A stretch of 64,000 nucleotides of DNA from the NCBI GenBank assembly GCA_018350325.1, contig JAEVLN010000005.1, positions 1,374,142 to 1,438,141 on the forward strand, read 5' to 3'. Position numbers and translations under genes: made by a program. The notes beneath the pieces were generated by a model. That model made no database searches and had not been told where the DNA came from. It worked only from the letters and a program-made list of their open reading frames with translations. Source of the DNA: Globodera rostochiensis (taxonomy: Eukaryota > Nematoda > Chromadorea > Rhabditida > Heteroderidae). Position 1 is the stretch's first letter, and every line of letters starts with the position of its first letter. Shown here piece by piece: positions 1 through 9,587 of this stretch.

Positions 1-418
1 TCCACGAATTGCGTAAATGACCAAATGGTGCACTTTTTGCCGATTATTTGCCGGTCTTATGGCCATAAAATATGGACGAAATATGGATAAAAAAATTTTC
101 AAATATAGCAAAAAAGGGGCAAGATTTTCCTAATTGAAGTAAAAATAAAAATAAAAATTTTATATGTAAATTAAAGGCATTTCAGAAAATTTTTTTGAAA
201 ATAAGCAGAATTTTAAAAATTTCATTTTTTGGTGGCAGAATTTTTAGTCGTGAAAAAGTCAATTTCTAGAGGTGCATTTTTTGAAAATTTTTAAAAAATC
301 GATTCTTAGGGGTGTATTTTTCGTTTTATTGCATTTTTGTTAAGGAATTTTTGAAAAATGGCAAAATATGGAATATGGATAAAAATCGCGAAATATGGAA
401 AATATGGATTATAAAATG

Positions 419-977
419 GGCTCTAGAAGCTCCAAACAAAGCTAAAAACATCATTTATGCATTTAGAAGCCGTTTCAAGTGCGCAAATTGGAAAGAATGT
501 GATGCTTTTTTGCAAAAAAATTGCTTAAAAAACCACAAAATGAGGCTAAAACCTCTGATTTGGGAGCCCTGGTTAAGACATTTGTAACCAACATTTTAAA
601 AATACGGCATTTTTTGAAACTTTTTAGTAATAAAAGAGATCCGGGGAAAATTTTTTTGAAGCTTTTTAGTAATAAAAGAGATCCGGGGAAAATTTTTTTG
701 AAGCTTTTTAGTAATAAAAGAGATACGGGGAAAATTTTTTTGAAGCTTTTAACGATATTTCGTAAGAAAAAATGTTTTTTATTGTCATTTTTCCCAAAAA
801 AACACAAAAAATCCACAAGGAACTCGAAAGACCACAAAAATCCGCAACCGCATTTCAAAAAAAAATCCTCATTGGCCTTTCCAAAAACCACAGAATGAGG
901 AAAAACCCGCAAATATCGGAACCCTGGTATAAATACCATAAATGATGTTTTTAGCTTTGTTTGGAGCTTCTAGAGCC
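419..977. mobile_element. MITE-like element with long terminal inverted repeats
   Basis: The left end (about 419-466, beginning GGCTCTAGAAGCTCCAAAC) is the near-perfect reverse complement of the right end (about 931-977, ending GTTTGGAGCTTCTAGAGCC). The arms are about 45 bp and the whole element about 560 bp. The interior carries a 42-bp tandem repeat and no transposase-like frame, so it is non-autonomous. I do not see a clean target-site duplication, so the superfamily is undetermined. Confidence 0.7.
616..752. repeat. 42-bp tandem repeat, three copies
   Basis: Repeat starts at 616, 658 and 700 are exactly 42 bp apart, each beginning GAAACTTTTTAG or GAAGCTTTTTAG. A partial fourth copy begins at 742. 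Because 42 is divisible by three it creates spurious open frames on both strands; I do not consider these coding. Confidence 0.85.
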
Positions 978-1642
978 GAAAATATGGATCATATGGACCA
1001 GAGGCAAAACGGAACAATTATATACCAATTGACTCCTCTCGGTCTGCAATGTAAGAATCCGAAAAAAAAATTTTGGGCAACCATTCCCTGAAGAGTTAAA
1101 GACCCGGGACTGAAGTGTCTTTTGCCTGGGGACTCAGTTGTCCACTGATGAAAAAAATGGGCAAAATCACTCAAAATTTAGTATCATTCGAAAGCTCTCT
1201 ACGAGATAAATCGATCTAGACATGACGCAACCCGATCAGACGCCATTTGGATGCCGGCCGACGGAGTCCCAGTGTAAAATAGACATTTCAGTACCATTAA
1301 GAAACACAGGCGATTGACCGAATGTCTTTAGAGGTGCATTTTCGGTTTTATTGCACTTTTCATAAAGAATTTTTCAAAAAAGTCCGAAATAGTCACTTAA
1401 ATACTATTTTGGTCACTAAAAGATAGTCACTAAAAACTCGATTTTCGTGCTTTTCAGAGCAAGGCGCGTTCAGGACAAAAATAGTAAAAAAGGACTAAAA
1501 ATCCCAACCTACTTATCAGAGTCTGGTCCAGACCCGAACAAAAATAATACCAATCGACTCCTCTCGTCGAGCTGAATACGAATAATTCGTTCACTCTAAG
1601 CCTTCAAACATGCAGGAAACGAATGTGACTTTACTACTTTAT
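978..1642. other. Non-coding, A/T-rich; no gene seen
   Basis: No convincing exon is visible. A short phrase, TACCAAT(T/C)GACTCCTCTCG, occurs at about 1022 and again at about 1548, suggesting fragments of a dispersed repeat. Confidence 0.4.
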
Positions 1643-1873
1643 GTACGGAACAGGGGTGCTCGTAATTACGAGTTACGAATTACTTACTTTTACGGCGTTT
1701 TGGCTGTTAAGAATTACGGATTACTTATTACGAATTTTTTTTGACTTTTACAATTACGGATTACTTTTTACGAATTTTTTTGCCTTTTACGAATTACGGA
1801 TTACTTATTACGAATTTTGCAAAAAATTCGTAATTTTTTCGTAATTTTCTGTTTTTTGGGGCGGAGGGAGGGT

Positions 1874-1897
1874 CGGCGGTGCCGATAGGCGCCGCCG
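1874..1897. repeat. Dispersed imperfect palindrome CGGCGGTGCCGATAGGCGCC
   Basis: This G+C-rich imperfect palindrome in A/T-rich DNA recurs in this window at 58240, 58422, 58543 and 58969, and more degenerately at 41039 and 53859. It is usually followed by a shared tail of the form GAGAAAATTTTGAATTTTG and then AACAGATTT or TTAAGAGATTT. Confidence 0.7.
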
Positions 1898-1992
1898 AGA
1901 AAATTTTGAATTTTGACTCAATTTGTTAACAGATTTAACGGTATTTGTCAAGAAAATTGGGGTCCCACCCAACTCATCCATACCCATCTCAT

Positions 1993-2211
1993 CCATGTCC
2001 AACTCATCCATGGAGCATAACTTGCTTCAACCTTAACCGATTTAGAAAGTAACGCCATTCGATAGATCTCGAAAAGTTGAAGCTAACATTAAGTTAAAGC
2101 TTTGCGAATTGTCTAATTGCAAACTTGATGTTAGCTTCAACTCTTCGAGATCTATCGAATGGCGTTAATACTAAGGTTGAAGCAAGTTATGCTCCATGGA
2201 GTTGGACATGG
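1993..2211. mobile_element. Fold-back (long inverted repeat) inserted in the hAT element
   Basis: The left arm, beginning CCATGTCCAACTC at 1993, pairs with the right arm, ending GAGTTGGACATGG at 2211. The two roughly 95-bp arms match with a few mismatches around a short A/T-rich loop near 2095-2120. It has no coding content. It lies inside the larger hAT-like element, so it is a nested insertion or an internal derivative. Confidence 0.75.
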
Positions 2212-2545
2212 ACCCGAAAATCTTAGAAGCTCCTCTTTTGGCACCACAATATCCTACTTTATAATTTTGATTATGATATGAAGTAAATTTTGAGATTCGA
2301 TGTATTAAAAAAAATTCGAAAATTACGAGTTACGAATTACGAATTACTTACTTTTTACGGCGTTTTGGCTGTTACGAATTACGGATTACTTTTTGCCTTT
2401 TACGAATTACGGATTACTTTTTACGAATTTTTTTTGCCTTTTACTAATTACGGATTACTTATTACGAATTTTTTTTGCCTTTTACTAATTACGGATTACT
2501 TATTACGAATTTTTTTTGATGGTTACGAGCACCCCTGGTACGGAA

Positions 2546-2753
2546 CCAATTTCATTTAATTGAACGGGCAAAATCGCACAAATATTGAACGGGTAAATCT
2601 AGGTCTCGGCAAATTTCAGGTCCCGAGCATTACTAACGGTAACAAGCTTTCGTAAAAATTTAAATTGACTATTAAAATGTTCTTTAATCGACACAATGGA
2701 CTTATGGAATCTTTGTAATTTTATTCAGAAAAAACGATATTTATTTCTTGCAA
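2546..2753. other. Short intergenic stretch, no gene seen
   Basis: Sequence between the hAT-like element and the stop codon of the mosaic gene on the minus strand. It presumably holds that gene's 3' untranslated region, but I see no unambiguous polyadenylation signal. Confidence 0.3.
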
Positions 2754-4990
2754 TCAACCAACAAATCCGCTGCCATATCCACCGCCTAATAATCCGGTAC
2801 CGTAGCCTCCACCAAGCATTCCATTACCGTAGCCTCCAAGTATTCCGTTACCGTAGCCTGCACCAAGCATGCCATTACCGTAGCCTGCACCAAGAATGCC
2901 ACTACCGTAGCCTGCACCAAGCATTCCATTACTGTAGCCTGCACCAAGCATTCCATTACCGTAGCCTCCACCAAGCATTCCATTACCGTAGCCTCCACCA
3001 AGCATTCCATTACCGTAGCCTCCAAGTATTCCGTTACCGTAGCCTGCACCAAGCATGCCATTACCGTAGCCTGCACCAAGAATGCCACTACCGTATCCTG
3101 CACCAAGCATTCCATTAGCATAGCCTCCACCAAGCATTCCATTACCGTAGCCTCCACCAAGCATTCCATTACCGTAGCCTCCTCCACCAAGCATTCCATT
3201 ACTGTAGCCTGCACCAAGCATGCCATTACCGTAGCCTCCACCAAGCATTCCATTACCGTAGCCTCCACCAAGCATTCCATTACCGTAGCCTCCTCCACCA
3301 AGCAATCCCGCACTTGAAGAACTACCGCACATGCCACATGAACCCATGCAGGCCTCTGCAATTGATTCCAACATGCAATAGGCGGTGTATGATGAACATT
3401 CGTAATAATAATCTCGACAACCTTAAAAGTTTTTAAGATTTGTTTGTGCGATGATCTCGTTTATAGATTATTTTCTAGAAATCTGCTAACCAGTCATTCC
3501 CATAATGCCGGCATAGCCGCCACTGATGCCATCGCCGTAGTTGTCGATTATTGGATATTGCGGGTTGTTGTTGTACATACCACTTTTTGGATAATAACAA
3601 ATTTATAAATATTTTTAGTAACTTGCCATTTTGTTAATTTGATTAAATTTTCGATTTATTCGAAAGGCGTTGTAAAACCATAAAATTAATTTAATTAAAT
3701 CAGCAAACTAACTATCCAGCAAAGCTGCCATAGCCTGGGGAATAGCCTCCATAAGTTGGATATGTATAAGAAGGATATTGTGGGTAAGAATTTGTCGGAT
3801 ACATTGGATAAGTGTTGGGATATGTTGGGTAAGTTGGATTTGTGGCGTAATAATTTGGATAATTCGGATACATTGGGTAGGTTGGATTCTGGTAGTTCGG
3901 GTAGGTTGGATTTGGGTAGTTTGGATAAACCGGATTTGTTGGATAAACCGGATTCGTTGGATAAACCGGATTCGTTGGATAAACCGGATTTGTTGGGTAA
4001 ACCGGATTTGTTGGATAAACCGGATTTGTCGGGTAAACCGGATTTGTTGGATAAACCGGATTCGTTGGATAAACCGGATTTGTTGGGTAAACCGGATTTG
4101 TTGGATAAACCGGATTTGTCGGATAAACCGGATTTGTTGGATAAACCGGATTCGTTGGATAAACCGGATTTGTTGGAGGATAAACCGGATTTGTTGTCGA
4201 GGGTTGGCCTGAAGTCAAAAAACATAATCATATCTGACGACTCCCTCCTGATCGGACATAAAAATATTTCCCGATCTCGCCCCTGATCAGAGTCGCGGAC
4301 TTCCAATCTCCCACCCGCCCGGAAGTAAAGGTGATTAAAATAATATTGTTAATAACTCACAACAAACTCCTTGGATGCACCTTTCTTTTGGGTCGAAACA
4401 GAAATTGACATAAGCACATGCTAAATATGTAATAAAGACATTAAGCTAATTGCCCGAGGTCTTGGGTATAAAATTTAGCCCACATCCGTCCTTGTACATT
4501 CCAGCCGGACATTGATTGTAATAGCCGCCGTTGTACATTCCCTGACCCGTACTTCTACCTAAATAATTGATTGGTTACGACTAATTTATATAAATAGGTT
4601 AATTAAAATAAATAATCGTTAGGATTTTTGTTTAATGCCCACAGCATCTTCCGTTGTAACATCGTTCATTGCGACTGAAACAAACGCCGAGCGGGCATGC
4701 TAAATAAAGCGAGTGACGGCATGCTTTTTGTAAATTCTTTTAAATCCTTGACTGAATTTAGAAAATACTATTTTTTTGTTTGTGTAGCGATTTTTAATAA
4801 AAAAAAGTTGTAAATTTACTCCATTCTGCTGGCCTCGTTTAATAAAAAATAAACTGTAAAATAAAAATGTGTATATTTTTTAACATTTTTAAATCTTTTG
4901 TAAATTTAATTTCGTTTATGGACTATAAATTTAGCAAATTTTACATCCATCCGGCGTTGAGCCGAACGGGCATTGATTTGTTGATAAAAA
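2754..4990 (-). CDS. Mosaic cysteine-rich/repeat protein: EB-like modules, TNPVYP array, ShKT domain, Gly-rich tail
   Basis: Reading down the minus strand, six exons join with matching phases: one ending at 4945, then 4699-4643, 4558-4484, 4420-4361, 4208-3713, 3582-3491 and 3421-2754. The N-terminal part has two EB-like modules ([16 protein letters not shown]...GRCC and [11 protein letters not shown]...GVCC). The 496-nt exon encodes about 15 TNPVYP hexapeptides and a Tyr/Pro/Asn-rich stretch. The last exon opens with a ShKT-like pattern (CRDYYYEC...CMGSCGMC) and finishes with about 18 [13 protein letters not shown] units. The EB introns are all phase 1, the signature of module shuffling. The 5' end is unresolved: another EB-like remnant (GGLCCQ) lies near 5120-5230 but its frame does not join cleanly, and I found no signal peptide. 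Function is unknown; an extracellular or cuticle/secretion role is inferred from domain type. ShKT and EB are common extracellular nematode domains. Confidence 0.75.
2790..3310 (-). repeat. 27-bp coding minisatellite (GYGNGMLGG units)
   Basis: The 27-bp word with core CCACCAAGCATTCCATTAC recurs about 18 times, encoding Gly-Tyr-Gly-Asn-Gly-Met-Leu-Gly-Gly on the minus strand. A higher-order duplication is visible: a block containing the short GILGGYGNG variant appears twice. Copy number is likely to vary between individuals. Confidence 0.85.
3905..4195 (-). repeat. 18-bp coding minisatellite (TNPVYP units)
   Basis: About 15 copies of an 18-bp unit with core AAACCGGATTTGTTGGAT encode Thr-Asn-Pro-Val-Tyr-Pro on the minus strand. 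Synonymous changes vary between units while the peptide is almost invariant. This argues that the minus-strand reading is the selected one and that the parallel open frames on both strands are shadows. Confidence 0.85.
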
Positions 4991-5731
4991 TGCTTGTCCC
5001 TTAACGACGCCCCAGCGGATTGTGTTGTTGAACAGCAAAAAAGTGAATGGTAAAAGGCGACAAATCGAAAAAATGAACGCCGATCGAACATTTTCCATCA
5101 CGCAAATTTACAATTGGCAGCAAAGGCCGCCAGTTTTTATGGTTCAAACAAAAAATCGAATTTATTTTTTGCATTTCTACGACTTTGCCTACCAATTGGG
5201 GACAAAATCCAACTTTGACTGTTTGCTCAAACGGTCCACCGAAATTTTTTTCATCAATTTTAATATAATCAATATTTTTGACGCATAATCCCAATACAAA
5301 AAAATGTTGTAGATTAAAATAGGATAGAGATGCTCATATTCATTGTTGGTTTAAGATTTGTATTATATTCATAATTATTTTTAAATTGGCATTTTCACTT
5401 AAATGCCAGAGTTTTGTGATGATTACGTAACCTTATTTTAGTCATGCCAAAATGACGAACAATGGATTTTATATTCATTCATTCATATCATAACGATGCC
5501 ATGGCAACAAATTTTTACTCACTATTATATTTATTTAATTACTTACAACCAATTATATGTTCACTTTTTATAAATAAATATAATAGATATATAAAATTTA
5601 AATAAAACTAAATCCCGGACATGAGGACCGACCGAGATTTTGATTGAGAATTTCGAAAAATCTAATCGAAAAACACCGAGATCGATTAAGAATCGCAATC
5701 GTTCGGACTCTAATAAAAACTGATTTTAGAA
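4991..5731. other. Possible degenerate EB-like exon, otherwise intergenic
   Basis: On the minus strand about 5294-5100 contains Cys-rich fragments (GFCPQLVGK, IFCLNHK, then in another frame TGGLCCQ) that resemble a further EB or lustrin-type module of the neighbouring gene, but no consistent frame joins them. From about 5300 to 5731 the sequence is A/T-rich, without a gene I can support; it probably holds divergent promoters. Confidence 0.3.
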
Positions 5732-6608
5732 ATGCGAATTTTTCTGTGCCAATCAACCGGCTTATTCTCCATCTTCTTTTTGATGGGTAGAATTTATACG
5801 GAAATTTGTGTGCAAGCCCCCCGCAGGCGTCTAGTTATTCTAATCGTTTATTTTTTGCTCTCCTTTAGGCTTACGTCCAATTGCTGCGTTTGGGCCGTCG
5901 GATTTCTTCGCTCAACTTGCTAAAACTGACAATGAATCGAAATTGTTGTCGGAAATAAATGAAAAGTTTTCAAACGGCAAAGAAATTGATCAAAAAGCTT
6001 CAGAAAGATTGGCAGAATATTTACTCACCAAAGTTGGCAACGTAGCATTCATTCAATCAGTTCTGGAAGAAACGAGAAAATACGGAGAAAAATTACCCAA
6101 AACTTCGCAATTGCCAAACGCATTCATAATTGCGAACACTGTGTTAGAACAATTCGAACTGTTTTGCAAAGAGATGACCAAAAGCCTTGAAAATGGAGCT
6201 GTTTCAGTGAAGGAAGACTGCTTGAAATTGGGGCCCCTCGTTGTGTTCATTGGACTGCTTAATCCTTTCGTTGTGCACCCCGGAGGGTTTATTAGCCGGC
6301 TTGATTCTTTTGTTAAGAAAAATCAAAACGAAATTCAGTCCAATAAAGTAACTTACCTAATAGAGAATGTTTTAAAAGTTTAATTAAACAATAAAGTAAT
6401 TTAAAATGAAATAATCATTACTATTTTAGTCTTTGAACAACATTTTTGCCGTATTCTTTGATCGTTACAAAAAGGAATGGGAAATAATAAAGGGAAAAGT
6501 TGTCAAAATAATGTTGAAAAAAATTAGAAAGGAAATAGAAGAGAAAGTGCAAAAAGAATTAGTTGAATATGCTGAATTTTTTTGGAATGAAATAAAAAAG
6601 ATAAGCAC

Positions 6609-7038
6609 AGTGGTGGAGGTGCTGGGCCTCAAAAACTGCGGTTCAGAGTTTATTCCCATTCGCGATAAAATGCCAAAATGACAATGATCGAACACGAAAT
6701 CAGAGAGAAGGGGAGAGTGAGGAAGTAGGCGGGGGGGGGGGCTGTATGGCGGCTCCGTAGAGGGGAGGGAGGGTAAGCTTGAGGAGGAAAACTGAAAGGA
6801 AGGATCCTCTCTTCCATTGTGATCGGTGCTCAATTTATAGCGGTTGGAATCCATTAGCCGTGGGGTGGGACATACCGACGGTGTTGGGCAGATCGGAATG
6901 TAGGATGAGTGGTGAGAAATCGGAAGTGCGAGCGGAGAGATGGAACGGAAATGCGAACGGGGGAGGGGTAGGAGGGGTTTCACGTGTATCCTTTATGGAC
7001 TAATGGATTTGCTGTCTTTTGGCCATATCTCGCCTTAC
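6609..7038. repeat. Left long direct repeat (LTR-like)
   Basis: Begins AGTGGTGGAGGTGC and ends CTCGCCTTAC. It matches 8321-8751 along its whole length. It contains a G10 run near 6730. Confidence 0.85.
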
Positions 7039-7884
7039 ACGTCCAATTCTACCGAAAGACCGTCCCTGGTCTTTCAATATTCGACGGAAGTCGTCAATCC
7101 CAGGGGGGGGGGGGGAAGAAGTAAATGAAAATGTGAGTAGTTGAACATGAATGGGTTTGAATTTCGATCGCGTGAAACATGGATCTTTGAATGATTTCAT
7201 TTGATCTTCATCCTTCCATCGTCCTCGCGTCTGCCTCCATCTGAGTTGCCCTGTTAGGATCCGTACACAGTAGAGCACGGCAGTTCCTGAAAATTGGGAG
7301 AAATATGGTGCAATTGAGGAGACTTGGCGTTGGCGCTTGGAAGTGAAGGGCACAGGGATCGTTGGGATTTTAAGAATAGGACCATAATAGGCAATTCGTG
7401 CGTGGGTGAGACTCAACGTCATTTGTCCTGGACCTGAATCTGAAAGATGGGAGACGGTGGAATCTAGGGGATCAGGGAGAATGTCTGTCACTGGAAGCAT
7501 TTGATGCCCCCAGGAGTGTTCTGTTTTATTTGAGTGGGGAGAGTCTCACTTGATGCAGTTGATGCACCCAAGAGCGTTTTGTTATTTGAGTAAATGGGTT
7601 GCAGAGAGTGCGCCAGTTCAATTCGTAAGCAATATTGTTGGACGGGAGCGTAGCCAGAATGTATGGTTGCGGCGGGTAAAGGTGGGAGAGACTGGTCCGA
7701 TAAGTTCATTTGTATTTGCCACCTCTGGCACGAAAGTAAAGTGGATGATGAGATACGTCCTGACCGGGAAGGGTACTTTGATGGTTGGCAATGAGGAGTG
7801 TGGTCGGCGGGAGTGAGACGGATGCTGGTGTTAAATGATCTCAACTGGATGCAATGTCGCACCTAGGAGCGTATTTTGACTGAC

Positions 7885-8155
7885 CGAGGAATCTGATTCG
7901 AAAATTGGCGCTGACAGAGGAAACTGATTTGAAACTTGGCCTGAACGAGGAAACTGATTTGAACTTGGCCTGAACGAGGAAGCTGATTCGAAATTGGCCG
8001 GGAAAACTGATTCGAAAATTGGCCTGAACGAGGAAGCTGATCCGAAATTTGGCCGAGGAAACTGATTCGAAATTTGGCCCGAACGAGGAAACATTCAAAT
8101 TTTGGCCCGAATGAGGAAGCATTCAAAATTTGGCCTGAACGAGGAAACACAAAAG
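7885..8155. repeat. About 29-bp minisatellite, about ten degenerate copies
   Basis: Units of the form GAGGAAACTGATTCGAAATT followed by TGGCCTGAAC repeat about ten times with indels (26-31 bp). It lies in the interior of the LTR-like element. Its minus-strand frames all read as Ser/Phe-rich repeats, which I regard as artefacts. Confidence 0.8.
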
Positions 8156-8320
8156 GGCCATCGAAGAACAAGCTTTGCATTGACGGGTGGCCTTAAACAT
8201 ACTTTGCTTCAGTAAGACAGACGATTGGTCGATGAAAGACTGGGCTAGGACTGAAAAGAATAGTGAGAACCCTGAGGTCGATGGAAAGGTTGCCAGTTCA
8301 GGCAACCATCCGGTGCTACC

Positions 8321-8751
8321 AGTGGTGGAGGTGCTGGGCCTCAAAAACTGCGGTTCAGAGTTTATTCCCATTCGCGATAAAATGCCAAAATGACAATGAT
8401 CGAACACGAAATCAGAGAGAAGGGGAGAGTGAGGAAGTAGGCGGGGGGGGGGGGCTGTATGGCGGCTCCGTAGAGGGGAGGGAGGGTAAGCTTGAGGAGG
8501 AAAACTGAAAGGAAGGATCCTCTCTTCCATTGTGATCGGTGCTCAATTTATAGCGGTTGGAATCCATTAGCCGTGGGGTGGGACATACCGACGGTGTTGG
8601 GCAGATCGGAATGTAGGATGAGTGGTGAGAAATCGGAAGTGCGAGCGGAGAGATGGAACGGAAATGCGAACGGGGGAGGGGTAGGAGGGGTTTCACGTGT
8701 ATCCTTTATGGACTAATGGATTTGCTGTCTTTTGGCCATATCTCGCCTTAC
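8321..8751. repeat. Right long direct repeat (LTR-like)
   Basis: Second copy of the 6609-7038 repeat, with a G11 run in place of G10. A small perfect hairpin (GGTTGCC...GGCAACC, 8288-8307) sits just upstream. Confidence 0.85.
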
Positions 8752-8880
8752 AGCACTGAATGGACAACGGAAACAACGACGGGAAGCAGTGATGCGGGAC
8801 GCGAAATTTTTGCCGGAAATGCACAAAAAAAAATTAAGAATTTATTAACATTTCTCAGCAGCCGCTCCACGCCAAAATGA

Positions 8881-9587
8881 ATTTTTCAAAATTAATTTAA
8901 ATGAAATTTTTTGATCTATAAGCTATTTTATAGAATGAATGTAAAAGCTAAAAACGGATGCTGGGCAAATGAACCGTCTCGTTTTATTTGTTTTCCTTTC
9001 TTACACGCATTTGTTGTCTTCAACCCGTTTGATCCCGATCGGACAATTCCAAATTAATCCAGGGTGATGGAATGGGATGAGTTGGATTGCTGATTTGATG
9101 ATGATGCTTTTTCCACAATTTTTCATATTTATTTGGTACATTTATTGGAGTAAACTCTTTCACGGAAAATACGTACGTTGACTTATGTTAAGGTATGACA
9201 AGACCGGTTAATTGACACCCGGATCCGGTTTTTGATTTTGGCGCAGTTAACTGTCCAGTTGCCAGTTTTTCCAAAATTTTCAAAATAAAAAATTCTAAAA
9301 ATACTTTTTTGTGTGCCAAACAATAAATTAATAATTGGGCCTGGACACTTTTATATATATAAAGTAGCATTTAAACGATCAAATTTAAATATTCTCATAA
9401 TAACTAAAAATTCATTGTTCTTCTTATCAGTCGGTGGAATTATTTAACGCTGATGGAAAAAAGACGATAAAATATTACATCGATGTTTTCACTTTTATCT
9501 CATTATTATTTAAATTTCTGTTTGCTTTCTTTACGTTCTCAATATGAAGTAAAATTAATATTAATTAATTATTTGCATTAATTTCGG
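8881..9587. other. Intergenic, no gene seen
   Basis: A/T-rich sequence between the interrupted secreted-protein gene and the transporter gene. I see no exon-like frame with splice sites; it probably contains the transporter promoter. Confidence 0.4.

Larger units (their letters stand above)
55..1003. repeat. AATATGG-keyword repeat with a nested MITE
   Basis: The words AAATATGG and ATATGGA recur around 68-90 and 360-415, and again at 979-1000 on the far side of a nested inverted-repeat element. This looks like one short-word repeat block split by a later insertion. The rest of 1-420 is A/T-rich sequence with no gene I can support; short open frames here lack codon structure and overlap each other on both strands. 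Confidence 0.4.
1651..2537. mobile_element. hAT-like non-autonomous element filled with a TTACGAATTACGG keyword
   Basis: The element begins CAGGGGTGCTCGTAA at 1651 and ends with the exact reverse complement at 2537. It is flanked by a perfect 8-bp direct duplication GTACGGAA at 1643-1650 and 2538-2545. CAGGG-type termini plus an 8-bp duplication are hallmarks of the hAT superfamily. Two directly repeated arms (about 1658-1850 and 2324-2530) are made almost entirely of the words TTACGAATTACGGATTACTT and TTACGAATTTTTTTT. Between them sit a palindromic GGTGCCGATAGGCGCC motif and a fold-back repeat. No transposase is present, so any mobilisation depends on an element elsewhere. Confidence 0.85.
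6609..8751. mobile_element. Non-autonomous LTR-retrotransposon-like element
   Basis: Two direct repeats of about 430 bp (6609-7038 and 8321-8751) are identical by eye except for one extra G in a poly-G run. The insertion is flanked by AGCAC at 6604-6608 and 8752-8756, a 5-bp target duplication (4 bp if the terminal A is assigned to the element). The 1.3-kb interior has no gag-pol-like frame and holds a roughly 29-bp minisatellite. LTR identity implies recent insertion. The short size and absent coding capacity fit a TRIM-like derivative. I see no convincing polypurine tract in either orientation; TGGTAGCACCGG next to the 8321 end on the minus strand could be a primer-binding site. Confidence 0.75.
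5732..8880 (+). pseudogene. Secreted helical protein gene interrupted by an LTR-like insertion
   Basis: Exon 1 is 5732-5828 and starts with a hydrophobic leader (MRIFLCQSTGLFSIFFLM), consistent with a signal peptide. Exon 2 is 5869-6377 (phase-1 junction) and exon 3 begins at 6430 after TTTTAG. Exon 3 is split at 6608 by a 2.1-kb element and resumes at 8757, running to TGA at 8880. The two halves (179 + 124 nt) sum to a multiple of three and the reading continues across the empty site. The pre-insertion protein would have been about 302 residues, Lys/Glu-rich and probably helical, with no family I recognise. In the present sequence translation enters the LTR and stops at 6681, or at the alternative stop 6383 if exon 2 is not spliced. 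It is likely a null or C-terminally altered allele. Confidence 0.7.

Noticed and set aside
2696..3361. Plus-strand HYRSLHQAF and minus-strand ATVMECLVE frames
   Set aside because: Alternative readings of the 27-bp coding minisatellite; they lack flanking exons or signals.
3756..4286. Plus-strand DKPDLL-type frame and alternative minus-strand frames over the TNPVYP array
   Set aside because: They are shadows of the 18-bp repeat. Only the TNPVYP frame joins to EB and ShKT exons with matching phases and shows synonymous variation.
7000..7862. Minus-strand frames of 124-166 codons in the LTR-like element
   Set aside because: No gag, protease or polymerase motifs, biased low-complexity composition, and overlapping frames on the other strand.
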